A DNA stretch of 64,000 nucleotides from Hyphomicrobiales bacterium (GTDB lineage Bacteria > Pseudomonadota > Alphaproteobacteria > Rhizobiales > Kaistiaceae). Location of the stretch: positions 434,001-498,000 of the forward strand of contig JAFKKF010000006.1 in the NCBI GenBank assembly GCA_017305635.1, given 5' to 3'. Both the position numbers and the translations under genes were made by a program. This document shows positions 19,757-29,292 of this stretch, piece by piece (position 1 is the stretch's first letter; each line of letters starts with the position of its first letter). The notes beneath the pieces were generated by a model. It had not been told where the DNA came from and did no database searches. It was given only the letters and a program-made list of their open reading frames with translations.

Positions 19757-21001
19757 ATGACCGCCGCAGAGACCATGCTGCGTGCGCTGCGCGACCGCCG
19801 GGAAGGCTATGCGCTGACGCAACCCTTCTATACCAGCGCGGATTTTCATCGCGTCGAGCTCGACCATCTCTTCCACCAGGAATGGATGTTCGCCGGCCAT
19901 GATTGCGAGGTGGCCAATCCCGGCGATTACTTCACGCTCGTGGTCGGCGACTATCCGCTGATCGTCACCCGCGACAAGGCAGGCCAGCTCCACGCGCATC
20001 ACAATACCTGCCGGCACCGCGGCTCGCAGCTCTGCGACGCGCCGCGCGGATCGGTGAAGCGGTTCGTCTGCCCGTACCACCAGTGGAGCTACGATCCGGA
20101 CGGGAGCCTCGTCCGCGCCAAGGCGATGAACCTGCAGCCCTTCGATCCGAAGGAGTTCTCGCTGAGGCCGGCCCATATTGAAAGCGTCGGCGGCTACATC
20201 TTCGTCTCGGTCGCGGCCGATCCGCCCGACTTCGCGCCGTTCCGCGACATGGTCGAATCCTATTTCACGCCCTTCGACCTCGCGAACGCCAAGGTCGCCT
20301 TCGAGGATCGGATTGAGGAGAACGGAAACTGGAAGCTGGTGCTCGAGAACAACCGCGAGTGCTACCACTGCGCCGGCTCGCATCCCGAACTCTGCCGCAC
20401 CTTCCCGGAAGCGCCGTCCTTCATGCGCACCACCAACAACCAGGGCGAGGGCGTCATCGAGCAGTTCTGGAAGGCGGTCGAGGCGGAAGGCCTGCCGAGC
20501 CGCTTCCGCATCGCCGAGAGCGGGCAATATCGGGTCTCGCGCATCCCGCTGATGAACCACGCGCGCTCCTACACGATGAGCGGCGAGCCGGCCGTTGCCA
20601 GGCGCATGGGCCGGGTGCCCGACCGCGAGCTCGGCTCGCTGATGTTCTTCCACTTCCCGACGACCTGGAACCACTTCCTCGGCGACATGGTGATCTCCTT
20701 CCGCGTGCTGCCGCTCGGGCCGCACAAGACCGAGCTGGTCACCAAGTGGCTGGTCAACAGGGACGCGGTCGAGGGCGTCGACTACGACCTGAAGACCATG
20801 ACAGAGGTGTGGGTGGCGACCAATGCCGAGGATGCCGAGCTGGTGGCGCGCAACCAGCGCGGCATCAACAGCCCGGCCTACGAGCCGGGTCCCTATTCGC
20901 TCGACTACGAGGACGGCGTCATCCAGTTCATCGACTGGTATGCGCGGCTGATGGAAGCGCGCATCGGCGGCGGCACGGGACGGCTGAAAAGCGTCGCCTG
21001 A
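19757..21001 (+). CDS. gbcA: Glycine betaine monooxygenase, Rieske oxygenase subunit
   Basis: A 414-residue Rieske non-haem iron oxygenase. The Rieske cluster ligands are Cys85-x-His87 (TCRHRGSQLC) and Cys105-x2-His108 (VCPYHQW). The mononuclear iron site is in ENNRECYHCAGSHPEL with His204 and His209. AGGYIFVS-like (GGYIFVS) and KWLVNRDAVEGVDYD are close to the Pseudomonas GbcA pattern. It would oxidise one N-methyl of glycine betaine to formaldehyde plus dimethylglycine. GbcA needs the ferredoxin reductase GbcB, and none is encoded nearby, so electrons must come from elsewhere. Stachydrine demethylase is the nearest alternative; context favours betaine. Confidence 0.9.
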   Translation: MTAAETMLRALRDRREGYALTQPFYTSADFHRVELDHLFHQEWMFAGHDCEVANPGDYFTLVVGDYPLIVTRDKAGQLHAHHNTCRHRGSQLCDAPRGSVKRFVCPYHQWSYDPDGSLVRAKAMNLQPFDPKEFSLRPAHIESVGGYIFVSVAADPPDFAPFRDMVESYFTPFDLANAKVAFEDRIEENGNWKLVLENNRECYHCAGSHPELCRTFPEAPSFMRTTNNQGEGVIEQFWKAVEAEGLPSRFRIAESGQYRVSRIPLMNHARSYTMSGEPAVARRMGRVPDRELGSLMFFHFPTTWNHFLGDMVISFRVLPLGPHKTELVTKWLVNRDAVEGVDYDLKTMTEVWVATNAEDAELVARNQRGINSPAYEPGPYSLDYEDGVIQFIDWYARLMEARIGGGTGRLKSVA

Positions 21002-21073
21002 CGCTCCGCGCCCCGCGGGGCTTGCCCGCCGGCAATCGGGGTCTATCCTGACGCGCGGGGGCTTGGCGGAGCG

Positions 21074-22006
21074 ATGGAGGCGATGGTGCCCTTCCGGCTT
21101 GTCCTCCTCGCAGCGGCGGCGCTCCTCGCCGTCGCGGCCTCGGCGCCGCCGGCCCATCCCTGGCGCCTCGCGCCTTTCAAGGACGATCTCTTCGCCTATC
21201 GCAACGTGCTCGCGAGCGAATTCGGCGGCGATTACCTGCGCATCGAATACGACAAGAAGCGCGACATGGACGACCGCTCGCAGGCGCCGCAGAAGGCGAG
21301 GCCGGAATATGTCTCGCTCGAGGTCCGCGCGGTGCAATCGGACCAGGTGCTCCGCACCGGCGGCATGACGATCCGCTATGTCGGCGTCGGGCAGGTCATC
21401 GGCGGCGCCAAGGCGATCGTCATCAACATCCACGGCTTCGGCGACGACCGCTTCACCGGCGTCAACGACTGGACCTATGGCGGCAACCAGAACCGGCTGA
21501 AGAACCTGATGGCGCGGAACGGCGGCGCCTATCTGTCGGTCGATTTCTCGCCGCTGACGGCGCGCGCCGTCGCCGAGGTGAAGGCGCTCATCCTCGAATA
21601 TGCCGAGCGCTCGCCCGGCGCGCCGATCTTCCTCGAATGTATCTCGCTCGGCGGGCGCATCTGCTGGGCGCTGGCCCGCGACGCCCAGGTCGCGCCGCTG
21701 CTCGGTGGCCTCGTCCTCCTCTCGACGGAGGATGATGCGCGCTTTCTCGCCGCTGCCAAGACGGCCGATCCGAAGTCATGGATCCCGGTCTTCATCGGCC
21801 ACGCGACGCTCGATCCGATCTTCCCGTGGAAACCGCGCGAGGCCTTCTTCCGCCGCTTCAAGGCGGCGCTTCCCGGCTATCCGATCGCGCTGACGCTCTA
21901 TGTCGGCGGCGCCCATGGCGCGCCGGTCCGCATGATCGACTGGCGGCTGGTCCTCAACCGCATGCTCGACCAGCGCGAGGCGCTGCGCGCCCTTCCGCCA
22001 AACTAG
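21074..22006 (+). CDS. Exported alpha/beta-hydrolase-like protein
   Basis: A 310-residue protein with a signal-like N-terminus (FRLVLLAAAALLAVAASAPPAHP). It has an alpha/beta-hydrolase outline: IVINIHGFGDDRFTG as a candidate oxyanion loop, FLECISLGGRI as a nucleophile-elbow-like segment (Ser present but the first Gly of GxSxG is Cys), FIGHATLDPIFPW where the acid would lie, and LYVGGAHGAPV with a candidate His. The substrate is unknown. It is convergent with soxG and the two stop codons overlap (22003-22006), so there is no room for a terminator. Whether it belongs to betaine catabolism is not shown. Confidence 0.7.
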   Translation: MEAMVPFRLVLLAAAALLAVAASAPPAHPWRLAPFKDDLFAYRNVLASEFGGDYLRIEYDKKRDMDDRSQAPQKARPEYVSLEVRAVQSDQVLRTGGMTIRYVGVGQVIGGAKAIVINIHGFGDDRFTGVNDWTYGGNQNRLKNLMARNGGAYLSVDFSPLTARAVAEVKALILEYAERSPGAPIFLECISLGGRICWALARDAQVAPLLGGLVLLSTEDDARFLAAAKTADPKSWIPVFIGHATLDPIFPWKPREAFFRRFKAALPGYPIALTLYVGGAHGAPVRMIDWRLVLNRMLDQREALRALPPN

Positions 22007-22512
22007 GCGTATTCTTCCGCCGCCTCGCGCAACAGCCCCTCGACGTAGGGCGCGAAGGAGCGCCAGACCTCGATGCGGAACCCATCCGCCGCCGTCCGCC
22101 AGAGCACGATCTCGGCCTTGGCGAAGACCGTGCGCGTGCACATGCCGACCGGGAATGCCTCCGGGTGGAGGTCGAGCGGATTGAAGGCGTTGACCACCGT
22201 CGCCGCCCGCGGCCCGCCGACCGAGAGGGCGACCTGCCGGTCGGATATGTCGACGACGCTTGCCGGTGCTCCCGTCAGGGCCGCGCCGATCTCGGAAGCG
22301 ATCCGCTCGCCGTCGCCGTCGGGGGCAAGCAGCAGCCATTCGTCTGGTCCCAGCCAGAGGGCAGCGCGCGGCGGCACGGACGCGGCGCGGCAGGCATCGC
22401 GGGGCAGGGCGACGCCGAAAGCGCGGCCGATCAGCGGGATCGCCGCCTCGCCGCCGCGCACGACGAAACGCGTCGCGGGAGGCAGCGTGGTGATGGTGAC
22501 GAGTTCAGCCAT
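22003..22512 (-). CDS. soxG: Sarcosine oxidase gamma subunit
   Basis: The 169-residue small subunit of heterotetrameric sarcosine oxidase. Characteristic segments are LWLGPDEWLLL, VVDISDRQVALSVGGPRA and VFAKAEIVLWR. The gamma subunit has no cofactor of its own and stabilises the complex. Its ATG lies 8 bases inside the end of soxA, so it is the last gene of soxBDAG and translationally coupled. Length is slightly short of typical (about 180-200) but the core is complete. Confidence 0.88.
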   Translation of the reverse strand: MAELVTITTLPPATRFVVRGGEAAIPLIGRAFGVALPRDACRAASVPPRAALWLGPDEWLLLAPDGDGERIASEIGAALTGAPASVVDISDRQVALSVGGPRAATVVNAFNPLDLHPEAFPVGMCTRTVFAKAEIVLWRTAADGFRIEVWRSFAPYVEGLLREAAEEYA

Positions 22513-25500
22513 CCAGCCGCTTGCCCTCCGGATCGTAGAAGACCGGATCGGTCACCGTCGCCTCCTGCGCCGTGCCGTCCAGCGCCGGCACGAAGAGCTT
22601 CATCCCCTTCCGCGCGCGGCCGCCGGAAACGAGGGCGAGCGCGATCGACCGGCCGAGCGCGGCGCTCGCATAGGAAGACGTCACGTGGCCGAGCATCCTC
22701 ATCGGCACCGGCGCGTTCGGGTCCTCGACGACCTGCGCGCCTTCCTCCAGTGTCACCTTCGGATCGGTAGCCAGCAGCCCGACCAGCTGCTTGCGGTCGG
22801 CGAGCTGCATGTCGGGGCGGGCCAGCGAGCGCTTGCCGACGAAATCCGGCTTCGTCTTGCCGATCATGCCGTCGAGGCCGAGGTCGGCCGGGATCACCGT
22901 GCCGTCGCTCTCCTGGCCGACGATGATGTAGCCCTTCTCGGCGCGGAGCACGTGCATCGTCTCGGTGCCGTAGGGCGCGATGCCGTGCGCCTGGCCGGCG
23001 GCATGGACGGCCTCCCACACGGCGCGGCCGTGGCGGGCCGGCACGTTGATCTCGAAGCCGAGCTCGCCGGTGAAGCTGACGCGGAACAGCCGCGCCGGAA
23101 CGCCGGCGACCTTGCCGAGCCGAACGCTCATGTGGGGCATGGCGTCCCGCGCGATGTCGATGCCGTCGACCAGCGACACGATGACGTCGCGCGCCTTCGG
23201 CCCCTGCACGGCGATGACCGCCCATTGCTCGGTGGTCGAGGTCAGCCAGACCTTGAGGTCCGGGAACTCGGTCTGGAGATAGTCCTCCATGTGGTGAAGG
23301 ACACGCGGCGCGCCGCCGGTCGTGGTGGTGACGTGGAAGCGGTCCGGCGCCAGGCGCCCGACGACGCCGTCATCCATGATGAAGCCGGCCTCGGTCAGCA
23401 TCAGGCCGTAGCGGCAGCGGCCCGGCTCGAGCTTGGTCCAGGCATTGGTGTAGAGGCGGTTCATGAACTCCGCCGCATCGGGGCCGACGACCTCGATCTT
23501 GCCGAGGGTCGAGGCATCGAAGATGCCTGCGCCCTCGCGCACCGCGCGGCACTCGCGCGCGACCGCTTCGTGCATGTCCTCGCCGGCCTTCGGGAAATAC
23601 CAGGCGCGTTTCCAGAGCCCGACATCCTCGAAGACGGCGCCGTTCTCCGCCGCCCAGGAATGGATCGGCGTCCGGCGCACCGGCTCGAAGAGGTCGCCGC
23701 GCGCGGCGCCGGCGATCACGCCGAAGGTCACCGGCGTATAGGGCTGGCGGAAGGTCGTGGTGCCGACGGCGGGCACGGCCTTGCCCAGTGACGTGGCGAC
23801 GAATTCCAGCGCCGTCATGTTCGACGTCTTGCCCTGGTCCGTCGCCATGCCGGTGGTCGTGTAGCGCTTGACGTGCTCGATGGAGCGGAAGCCCTCGCGC
23901 AGCGCCAGCGCCAGGTCTTTCACCGTCACGTCGTTCTGGAAATCGACGAAGGCGCGCTTGGGGATCTTCCGCCTGGGCAGCGCCCCCTCACCCGCCACAT
24001 CCCGGCCCCGCTCCGCATCGCCCGGCTGGGACGACCTCTCGCCACCGGGAAGAGGGGCGGCCGGCGCATCGCCTGAAACGGTGGCGGAAACAGCCGGGCT
24101 TCGTCTCGCCGCTGCCGCGGCTTCCCTTCCCGCCGCGTGTCCTTCCCCGATGCAGGCGTCGAGCTCGTAGGTGCCGCGGCAGCCGCCGGCCGAGCGTTCG
24201 CGCTGCGCCGAGGTGCCGGGCACGAAGGCGCCGAGCGCCTCGTCGTAGCGGAGCTTGCCGCGCGACTGGGAGAAGAGATGCACGGCGGGAGTCCAGCCGC
24301 CGGACATGAGGATGAGGTCGCAGCTGACATGGTCCTCGGGACCGCCGCCGACGGGCGCGAGCCGCGCCGAGTGGACGCGGCGGCGCCCCTCGGTGCCGAT
24401 GATGGTGGTTGCCGGATGCACCACGATGCCGGCCGCGCGTGCCGCATCGACCAGCGGCCCGGGAGGCGCGGCGCGGGTGTCGGCGATCGCCGCGATCGCG
24501 ATGCCGGCAGCGGCGAGGTCGAGCGCCGCACGGTAGGCGGAGTCACCATCGGTGATGACTACCGCGCGCGTGCCCGGCCTGACGCCGTATCGGTTGAGGT
24601 AGGTGCGCGCCGCCTCGGCGAGCATGATGCCCGGCCGGTCGTTCTGCGGAAAGGCGAGCGGGCGCTCGATGGCGCCGGCGGCGAGCACCACCTCCTTCGC
24701 CCGCACCTGCCACAGTCTTTCGCGAGGCTGGCGTGCTCCGGGGGCGGCGAGGTGATCGGTGATGCGCTCGGCGAGGCCGACGAAATTATGCGCGAAATAG
24801 CCGAAGCCCGTGGTGCGCGGAAGAACGACCGCGTCGCGACGGCCAAGGGCAGCGAGCGATTCCGCGATCCACTCCGTCGCGGCCTTGCCGTCGATGGTCG
24901 CCCCGGGATCGTGGAGGAGCGAGCCGCCAAATTCCGGCTGCTCGTCGCAGAGGATCACCCGCGCGCCCGCCTCGGCGGCGGCCAGCGCCGCGGCGATGCC
25001 GGTCGGCCCGCCGCCGATGACCAGCACGTCGCAATGGGCATAGAGCTGCGCATAGCGGTCGGGATCGGGCGCCTTCGGCGCGCGGCCGAGGCCGGCGCTG
25101 CGGCGGATCGCCGGCTCATAGACCTTCGCCCAGAAGCTCCGCGGCCACTTGAAGGTCTTGTAGTAGAAGCCCGCCGGGAAGAGCGGCGAGAGCAGGTCGT
25201 TGACCGCGCCGAGGTCGCGCTTCAGCGACGGCCAGCGGTTCTGGCTGATGGCGGTGAGGCCCTCGTAGATCTCGACCTGGGTGGCGCGCAGGTTCGGCAC
25301 CTCGCGGCCGCCGCCGCGGTCGACCGTGACGAGGGCGTTCGGCTCCTCGGCGCCGGCGGCGACGATCCCGCGCGGGCGGTGGTACTTGAACGAGCGGCCG
25401 ACGAGATGGACGCCGTTGGCGAGCAGCGCCGAGGCGAGCGTGTCGCCGGCCTGGCCGGTGTAGGCCATGCCGTCGAAGGTGAAGCGGATCGGCTTCCCAC

Positions 25501-25540
25501 GGTCGATCCGCCCGCCGGCGGGAGTGCGGAAGGGGGTCAC
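22505..25540 (-). CDS. soxA: Sarcosine oxidase alpha subunit
   Basis: The alpha subunit (1,011 residues) that binds NAD and tetrahydrofolate and helps convert sarcosine to glycine, 5,10-methylene-THF and peroxide. The start is a GTG whose bases overlap the soxD stop (GTGA); the frame stays open upstream through soxD, but that part is not SoxA. Domains: an N-terminal 2Fe-2S-like fold (FTFDGMAYTGQAGDTLASALL), a NAD/FAD domain (VLVIGGGPTGIAAALAAAEAG, ILMSGGWTPAVHL), and a GcvT-like domain from about 580 to the end (FDASTLGKIEVVGPDA, GELGFEINVPARHG). Between them, residues about 476-521 are a Pro/Gly/Arg-rich linker, part of which is encoded by a hairpin repeat inserted in frame. FVDFQNDVTVKDL then resumes the family pattern. 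Confidence 0.92.
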   Translation of the reverse strand: MTPFRTPAGGRIDRGKPIRFTFDGMAYTGQAGDTLASALLANGVHLVGRSFKYHRPRGIVAAGAEEPNALVTVDRGGGREVPNLRATQVEIYEGLTAISQNRWPSLKRDLGAVNDLLSPLFPAGFYYKTFKWPRSFWAKVYEPAIRRSAGLGRAPKAPDPDRYAQLYAHCDVLVIGGGPTGIAAALAAAEAGARVILCDEQPEFGGSLLHDPGATIDGKAATEWIAESLAALGRRDAVVLPRTTGFGYFAHNFVGLAERITDHLAAPGARQPRERLWQVRAKEVVLAAGAIERPLAFPQNDRPGIMLAEAARTYLNRYGVRPGTRAVVITDGDSAYRAALDLAAAGIAIAAIADTRAAPPGPLVDAARAAGIVVHPATTIIGTEGRRRVHSARLAPVGGGPEDHVSCDLILMSGGWTPAVHLFSQSRGKLRYDEALGAFVPGTSAQRERSAGGCRGTYELDACIGEGHAAGREAAAAARRSPAVSATVSGDAPAAPLPGGERSSQPGDAERGRDVAGEGALPRRKIPKRAFVDFQNDVTVKDLALALREGFRSIEHVKRYTTTGMATDQGKTSNMTALEFVATSLGKAVPAVGTTTFRQPYTPVTFGVIAGAARGDLFEPVRRTPIHSWAAENGAVFEDVGLWKRAWYFPKAGEDMHEAVARECRAVREGAGIFDASTLGKIEVVGPDAAEFMNRLYTNAWTKLEPGRCRYGLMLTEAGFIMDDGVVGRLAPDRFHVTTTTGGAPRVLHHMEDYLQTEFPDLKVWLTSTTEQWAVIAVQGPKARDVIVSLVDGIDIARDAMPHMSVRLGKVAGVPARLFRVSFTGELGFEINVPARHGRAVWEAVHAAGQAHGIAPYGTETMHVLRAEKGYIIVGQESDGTVIPADLGLDGMIGKTKPDFVGKRSLARPDMQLADRKQLVGLLATDPKVTLEEGAQVVEDPNAPVPMRMLGHVTSSYASAALGRSIALALVSGGRARKGMKLFVPALDGTAQEATVTDPVFYDPEGKRLDG
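23980..24060 (-). repeat. In-frame miniature repeat inside soxA
   Basis: This stretch begins GCGCCCCCTC and closes with GAGGGGCGG, near-inverted ends like those of the intergenic repeats. Inside is a hairpin, CCTCTCGCCACCGGGAAGAGG. At 81 bp it is exactly 27 codons and reads, on the soxA strand, as APLPGGERSSQPGDAERG and so on, a Gly/Arg/Pro/Glu-rich run typical of translated alphaproteobacterial palindromic repeats. It sits in the interdomain linker, where an insertion would be tolerated. Confidence 0.7.
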
Positions 25541-25818
25541 CGCGGAATCTCCGGCCGCTTCTGGCCCGCCTTGTAGGAGGCGACGAACCTGTCGCTGACC
25601 GTGTCGCGGGCGGCGTTGAAGAAGCGCCCGCAGCCGTGGATGTGGCGCCAGCGCTCGAAGTGCAGGCCCTTTGGATTGTCGCGGAGGTAGAGGTAGCTCG
25701 CCCAGTCCTCGTCGCTGAGCTCGGCCGGCCTTTGGGCGCGCTCGATATGCGCCGGACCGGCATAGCGGAACTCGATCTCGGGCCGATCGCCGCAATGGGG
25801 GCAGGGAACGATCAGCAT
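25537..25818 (-). CDS. soxD: Sarcosine oxidase delta subunit
   Basis: A 93-residue zinc-binding subunit. The known zinc ligands of the family fall in place: Cys6 and Cys9 (VPCPHCGDRPEIEF), His59 and Cys63 (HIHGCGRFFN). It starts at an ATG inside the soxB stop (TGATG) and ends inside the soxA GTG (GTGA). These overlaps on both sides fix its limits, and longer frames here are extensions into soxB sequence. Order B-D-A-G is the standard soxBDAG operon. Confidence 0.95.
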   Translation of the reverse strand: MLIVPCPHCGDRPEIEFRYAGPAHIERAQRPAELSDEDWASYLYLRDNPKGLHFERWRHIHGCGRFFNAARDTVSDRFVASYKAGQKRPEIPR

Positions 25819-27071
25819 CAGTGGGCCACCGCGGCGGCCGCCGCTTCGTCGATGAGGCGACCGGTGCGGAAGCGGTCGAGGGTGAAGGGCGCGGCGATCG
25901 GGTGGGGCTCGCCCCGCGCAACCGTGGCGGCGAAGACATGGCCAGAGCCCGGCGTCGCCTTGAAGCCGCCCGTGCCCCAGCCGCAATTGACGTAGAGGCC
26001 GGCGACCGGCGTCAGCCCGATGATCGGCGAGCGGTCGGGCGTCACGTCGACGATGCCGCCCCAGTTGCGGAGCATCCGCATCCGCCGGAATTCCGGGAAG
26101 AGTTCGCAGATCGCGTCGAGCGTGTGCTCGGCGACGTGCAGCCCGCCGTTCTGGCTGTAGGAGACATAGGCGTCGGTGCCGGCGCCGATGACCAACTCGC
26201 CCTTGTCCGACTGCGAGATGTAGGCGTGCACGCTGTTCGACATGACCACGCAGGGGAAGACCGGCTTCACCGGTTCGGAAACCAGCGCCTGGAGCGGATA
26301 GCTTTCGATCGGCATGCGCACGCCCGCCATGGCCATGACGACGCTCGTGTGGCCCGCGGCGACGACGGCGACCTTCTTCGCGCCGATGAAGCCGCGTGTC
26401 GTGTCGCAGCCCGTCACGGCACCGTCCGCACCCCGTCTCAGGCCCGTCACCTCGCAGTTCTCGATGATGTCCACCCCCATCCCGTCGGCGCCGCGAGCAT
26501 AGCCCCAGGCGACGGCATCATGGCGGGCGGTGCCCCCGCGGCGCTGCAGAGCGGCGCCGGTCACCGGGTAACGGATGTTCCTGCCGATGTTGAGCGGAGG
26601 ACAGAAGCGCTTCGCCTCCTCCGGCGACAGCCATTCGTTGTCGATTCCGTTCAGGCGGTTGGCGTAGATATGCCGTTTCAACACCTGGTTGTCATGGACC
26701 GAGTGCGCGAGCATCATGACGCCGCGCGGCGAATACATGACGTTATAGTTAAGCTCCGCTGAAAGACCTTCCCAAAGCTTCAGCGCATGCTCATAAATTG
26801 CGGCGCTTTCGTCCTGGAGGTAGTTGGAGCGGATGATGGTGGTGTTGCGGCCGGTATTGCCGCCGCCCAGCCAGCCCTTCTCCAGGACGGCAACGCTCTG
26901 AATCCTATGTTCTTTTGCGAGATAGTACGCGGTCGCGAGGCCGTGGCCGCCGGCGCCGACGATGACGACGTCATATTCCCGCCTGGGCTCGGGCGAACGC
27001 CATTGCCGCGGCCAATTCCTGTGGCCGGACAAGGCGTTACGGGCAAGCGAGAAGATCGAATAGCGGGACAT
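25818..27071 (-). CDS. soxB: Sarcosine oxidase beta subunit
   Basis: The 417-residue catalytic subunit, oxidising sarcosine with FAD and handing electrons to FMN. The FAD motif is [21 protein letters not shown] (about 35-55). [20 protein letters not shown] and [12 protein letters not shown] are signature SoxB segments. His184 in [13 protein letters not shown] occupies the region where the family attaches FMN covalently. The C-terminus has [17 protein letters not shown] and [16 protein letters not shown], closing the flavin site. It is the first gene of soxBDAG; its product would yield glycine, ending the choline route seen in this window. Confidence 0.95.
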   Translation of the reverse strand: MSRYSIFSLARNALSGHRNWPRQWRSPEPRREYDVVIVGAGGHGLATAYYLAKEHRIQSVAVLEKGWLGGGNTGRNTTIIRSNYLQDESAAIYEHALKLWEGLSAELNYNVMYSPRGVMMLAHSVHDNQVLKRHIYANRLNGIDNEWLSPEEAKRFCPPLNIGRNIRYPVTGAALQRRGGTARHDAVAWGYARGADGMGVDIIENCEVTGLRRGADGAVTGCDTTRGFIGAKKVAVVAAGHTSVVMAMAGVRMPIESYPLQALVSEPVKPVFPCVVMSNSVHAYISQSDKGELVIGAGTDAYVSYSQNGGLHVAEHTLDAICELFPEFRRMRMLRNWGGIVDVTPDRSPIIGLTPVAGLYVNCGWGTGGFKATPGSGHVFAATVARGEPHPIAAPFTLDRFRTGRLIDEAAAAAVAH

Positions 27072-27142
27072 CTGGCTTCCGGCGGGACGACGCTGCCGAC
27101 TTTACCGATGGCCGCCTTGAATCGCCAGCATTTCCGCCGGTT

Positions 27143-27970
27143 TCAGGGACCTATCCGGGCCCAGGCGCCGACGATGCGTGGCAGGAAGATGCAATTGCCT
27201 CCGGTGAGCGCGGCCGAACGCAGCCGTTCCGCCATGGTATCGACCCCGACCTCCTCGGCGCCGGCAATGCCGAACTGGGTCATCCAGGGAAGCAGGCTGC
27301 GGAGCGTCTGCGCCGCGAATTCGTAGCCGACCGCGTCGGCGCCGCCCTCGATCCGGCAACTGCCGACGAGGCTCGGTTCGAGGTTGGCGGCGCGCATGGT
27401 GGCATAGAGGCGGGAGCCCATGTTGGGCTCGATGCCGACCTTGCGATAGGTCCCCGTGATCCATGCAACGCATTGATCGAGAAGCGGCATTCCGGGCTCG
27501 GCGCCGGCGGAGTTCACGTCCATCTCGATGAAGGCGACGATGCCGCCTGGCTTGAGACGGCCGATCAGCTCGCGGATCGAGCCGGGAGCGTCGGTGAGAT
27601 ACATCAGGATGAAGCGCCCGATGACGGCATCAAACGGCCGGTCGCTGCGGAAGGCGTGCAGGTCGGCGGCCTCGAAGCGCAGCCAGTCATAGCCGGCGCC
27701 GGCGGCCCTGCGGCGGGCCGATTCGAGGGCCTCGCCGGCCCGGTCGATGCCGACGACCTCGCCGGAGGAGCCGACCAGCCGGGCGGCGATCATGGAGACG
27801 TCGCCGGCCCCGCACCCGATGTCGAGAATGCGCATGCCCGGCGAGATTCCGGCGCGCCGGAGGACGTCTTCCGTGGGTTCGGCGAAGATCTCCGCCTGTC
27901 GCTCCAGCCTTGCCAGTTCAGCCTCGGAATGGCCGAGAACATAAGTGCGGGTCGCTGCGGAATCGGACAT
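27143..27970 (-). CDS. Class I SAM-dependent methyltransferase
   Basis: A 275-residue methyltransferase. Motif I is RILDIGCGAGDVSMIAA (about residues 45-60), the acidic residue binding the SAM ribose is in VVGIDRAGEAL, and FDAVIGRFILMYLTDAPG and GRLKPGGIVAFIEMD are later core motifs. This resembles ubiquinone/menaquinone-type and small-molecule methyltransferases; the substrate is unknown. The ATG at 27970 is chosen because MSDSAATRTYVLGHS leads straight into the family pattern; in-frame ATGs 12-15 bases upstream are alternatives, and longer frames run through the intergenic region. It is 71 bases from the start of soxB on the same strand, so it could lead the sox transcript. A link with betaine methyl groups is only suggestive. 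Confidence 0.8.
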   Translation of the reverse strand: MSDSAATRTYVLGHSEAELARLERQAEIFAEPTEDVLRRAGISPGMRILDIGCGAGDVSMIAARLVGSSGEVVGIDRAGEALESARRRAAGAGYDWLRFEAADLHAFRSDRPFDAVIGRFILMYLTDAPGSIRELIGRLKPGGIVAFIEMDVNSAGAEPGMPLLDQCVAWITGTYRKVGIEPNMGSRLYATMRAANLEPSLVGSCRIEGGADAVGYEFAAQTLRSLLPWMTQFGIAGAEEVGVDTMAERLRSAALTGGNCIFLPRIVGAWARIGP

Positions 27971-28214
27971 GGGCACGGGCATCATCGGGAATGGTGGAAG
28001 CCGCTTTATACGCAGCGGCGCGTTTCCGATCAAAGCATTGCGACGCAACAAAGCAAAGCCGTCGCCGCAATTATGGGCAGAAACGACAGATCGAGTCGAT
28101 TTGTTAAAGGTTGGGAAGCTTCTGGAAAGTAAAGTCCGACAATGATTGATGCAAAAGTCGACCGGCGTGCAGGGGGGATGCCCCGCCGGCGGCGATGTTG
28201 CCTGGAGAACTGAC

Positions 28215-29084
28215 ATGTCTGTCGTCGAGCGCATGGTCCAGACGAGCCACGCCGAGATCGCGGTTGCCGAGACTTCCGGCAAGGGCTTCCCGGTGGTGCT
28301 GATCCACGGAAATTCGAGCTGCAAGGAGGTGTTCCGCAACCAGCTGGCGGGGCCGCTCGGAGAAACCAACCGGGTCGTCGCCATCGACCTTCCCGGCCAT
28401 GGACGGTCGAGCAACGCCTTCGACCCGGCACGGACCTATTCGATGCCCGGCTATGCCTCGGCCATGATGGAGGCGCTGGCGGGGCTCGGGATCGACAAGG
28501 CGGTGGTCGTGGGCTGGTCGCTCGGCGGCCATGTCGGCCTCGAGATGATGCCGCTCTTCGAAGGGATGGCCGGCCTCATGATCATGGGCACGCCCCCGGT
28601 CAGCCACGGCGTCGAGGCGATCCAGAAGGGCTTCCAGCCGACGCCCTCGCTCCTGCTGGCCGGCAAGAAGGATTTCACGCCCGAGGACGTGCAGGCCTTT
28701 GCCGCGATCACCTGCGGCGCCATGGCGGATGCGGGGCTCCGGCGCGCCATCGAACGCACCGACGGCCTGGCGCGCAGCATGAACTTCGAGAGCCTGCTCG
28801 CCGGCAAGGCGTCGGACCAGCGGCAGCTCGCCGAGAATTCGCGGGTTCCGCTGGCGATCGTGAACGGATCGGAGGATCCGATCGTCAACGTCGACTACAT
28901 AGGCAGCCTCTCCTACCAGAATCTCTGGGAGGGACAGTGCTTCGTCCTCAAGGGACTCGGGCACGTTCCCTTCCTCGAGGCGCCGAAGGTCTTCAATCCG
29001 ATCCTCGGCCGCTTCGTCACCGACATGGAGAAGCAGGTCGCCATGCCCGCTTCCGGGCGCCGGCGGAATGTCGCCGCCGCCTGA
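28215..29084 (+). CDS. Alpha/beta hydrolase
   Basis: A 289-residue alpha/beta-hydrolase. LIHGNSSCKEVF carries the oxyanion HGN, VVGWSLGGHVGLEM the nucleophile elbow GWSLGG with Ser, NGSEDPIV the catalytic Asp, and LGHVPFLEAP the catalytic His. The ATG chosen is preceded by TGGAGA and opens MSVVERMVQTSH; the longer frame adds 23 non-conserved residues. No signal peptide, so it is cytoplasmic. The family includes esterases, epoxide hydrolases and haloperoxidase-like enzymes; the substrate cannot be given. It is divergent from the methyltransferase, with about 240 relatively AT-rich bases between that should hold both promoters. Confidence 0.85.
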   Translation: MSVVERMVQTSHAEIAVAETSGKGFPVVLIHGNSSCKEVFRNQLAGPLGETNRVVAIDLPGHGRSSNAFDPARTYSMPGYASAMMEALAGLGIDKAVVVGWSLGGHVGLEMMPLFEGMAGLMIMGTPPVSHGVEAIQKGFQPTPSLLLAGKKDFTPEDVQAFAAITCGAMADAGLRRAIERTDGLARSMNFESLLAGKASDQRQLAENSRVPLAIVNGSEDPIVNVDYIGSLSYQNLWEGQCFVLKGLGHVPFLEAPKVFNPILGRFVTDMEKQVAMPASGRRRNVAAA

Positions 29085-29292
29085 CGAGCGGTGGCGAGGC
29101 CGGATTCCGGGCGGGCGTAGGCCCCGCCGCCGCTGCCTCGCCGATAAAATTGCGGCAGCCGAGCCGGAAATCTCGCGAAAATCCGCGTCCGGGGCAGCCG
29201 TGCGGTCGTCCTGAACGATATTTTCATCAATCGGTCGGCAATATCCGGCGCGCAATTCGCGAAATCCGCCTGCCCGAGAGCGACCTGACTAA

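Noticed and set aside
25541-25939. N-terminal extension of soxA back through soxD
   Set aside because: The frame is open by chance; SoxD with its zinc ligands is encoded there in another frame, and the GTGA overlap gives the proper soxA start.
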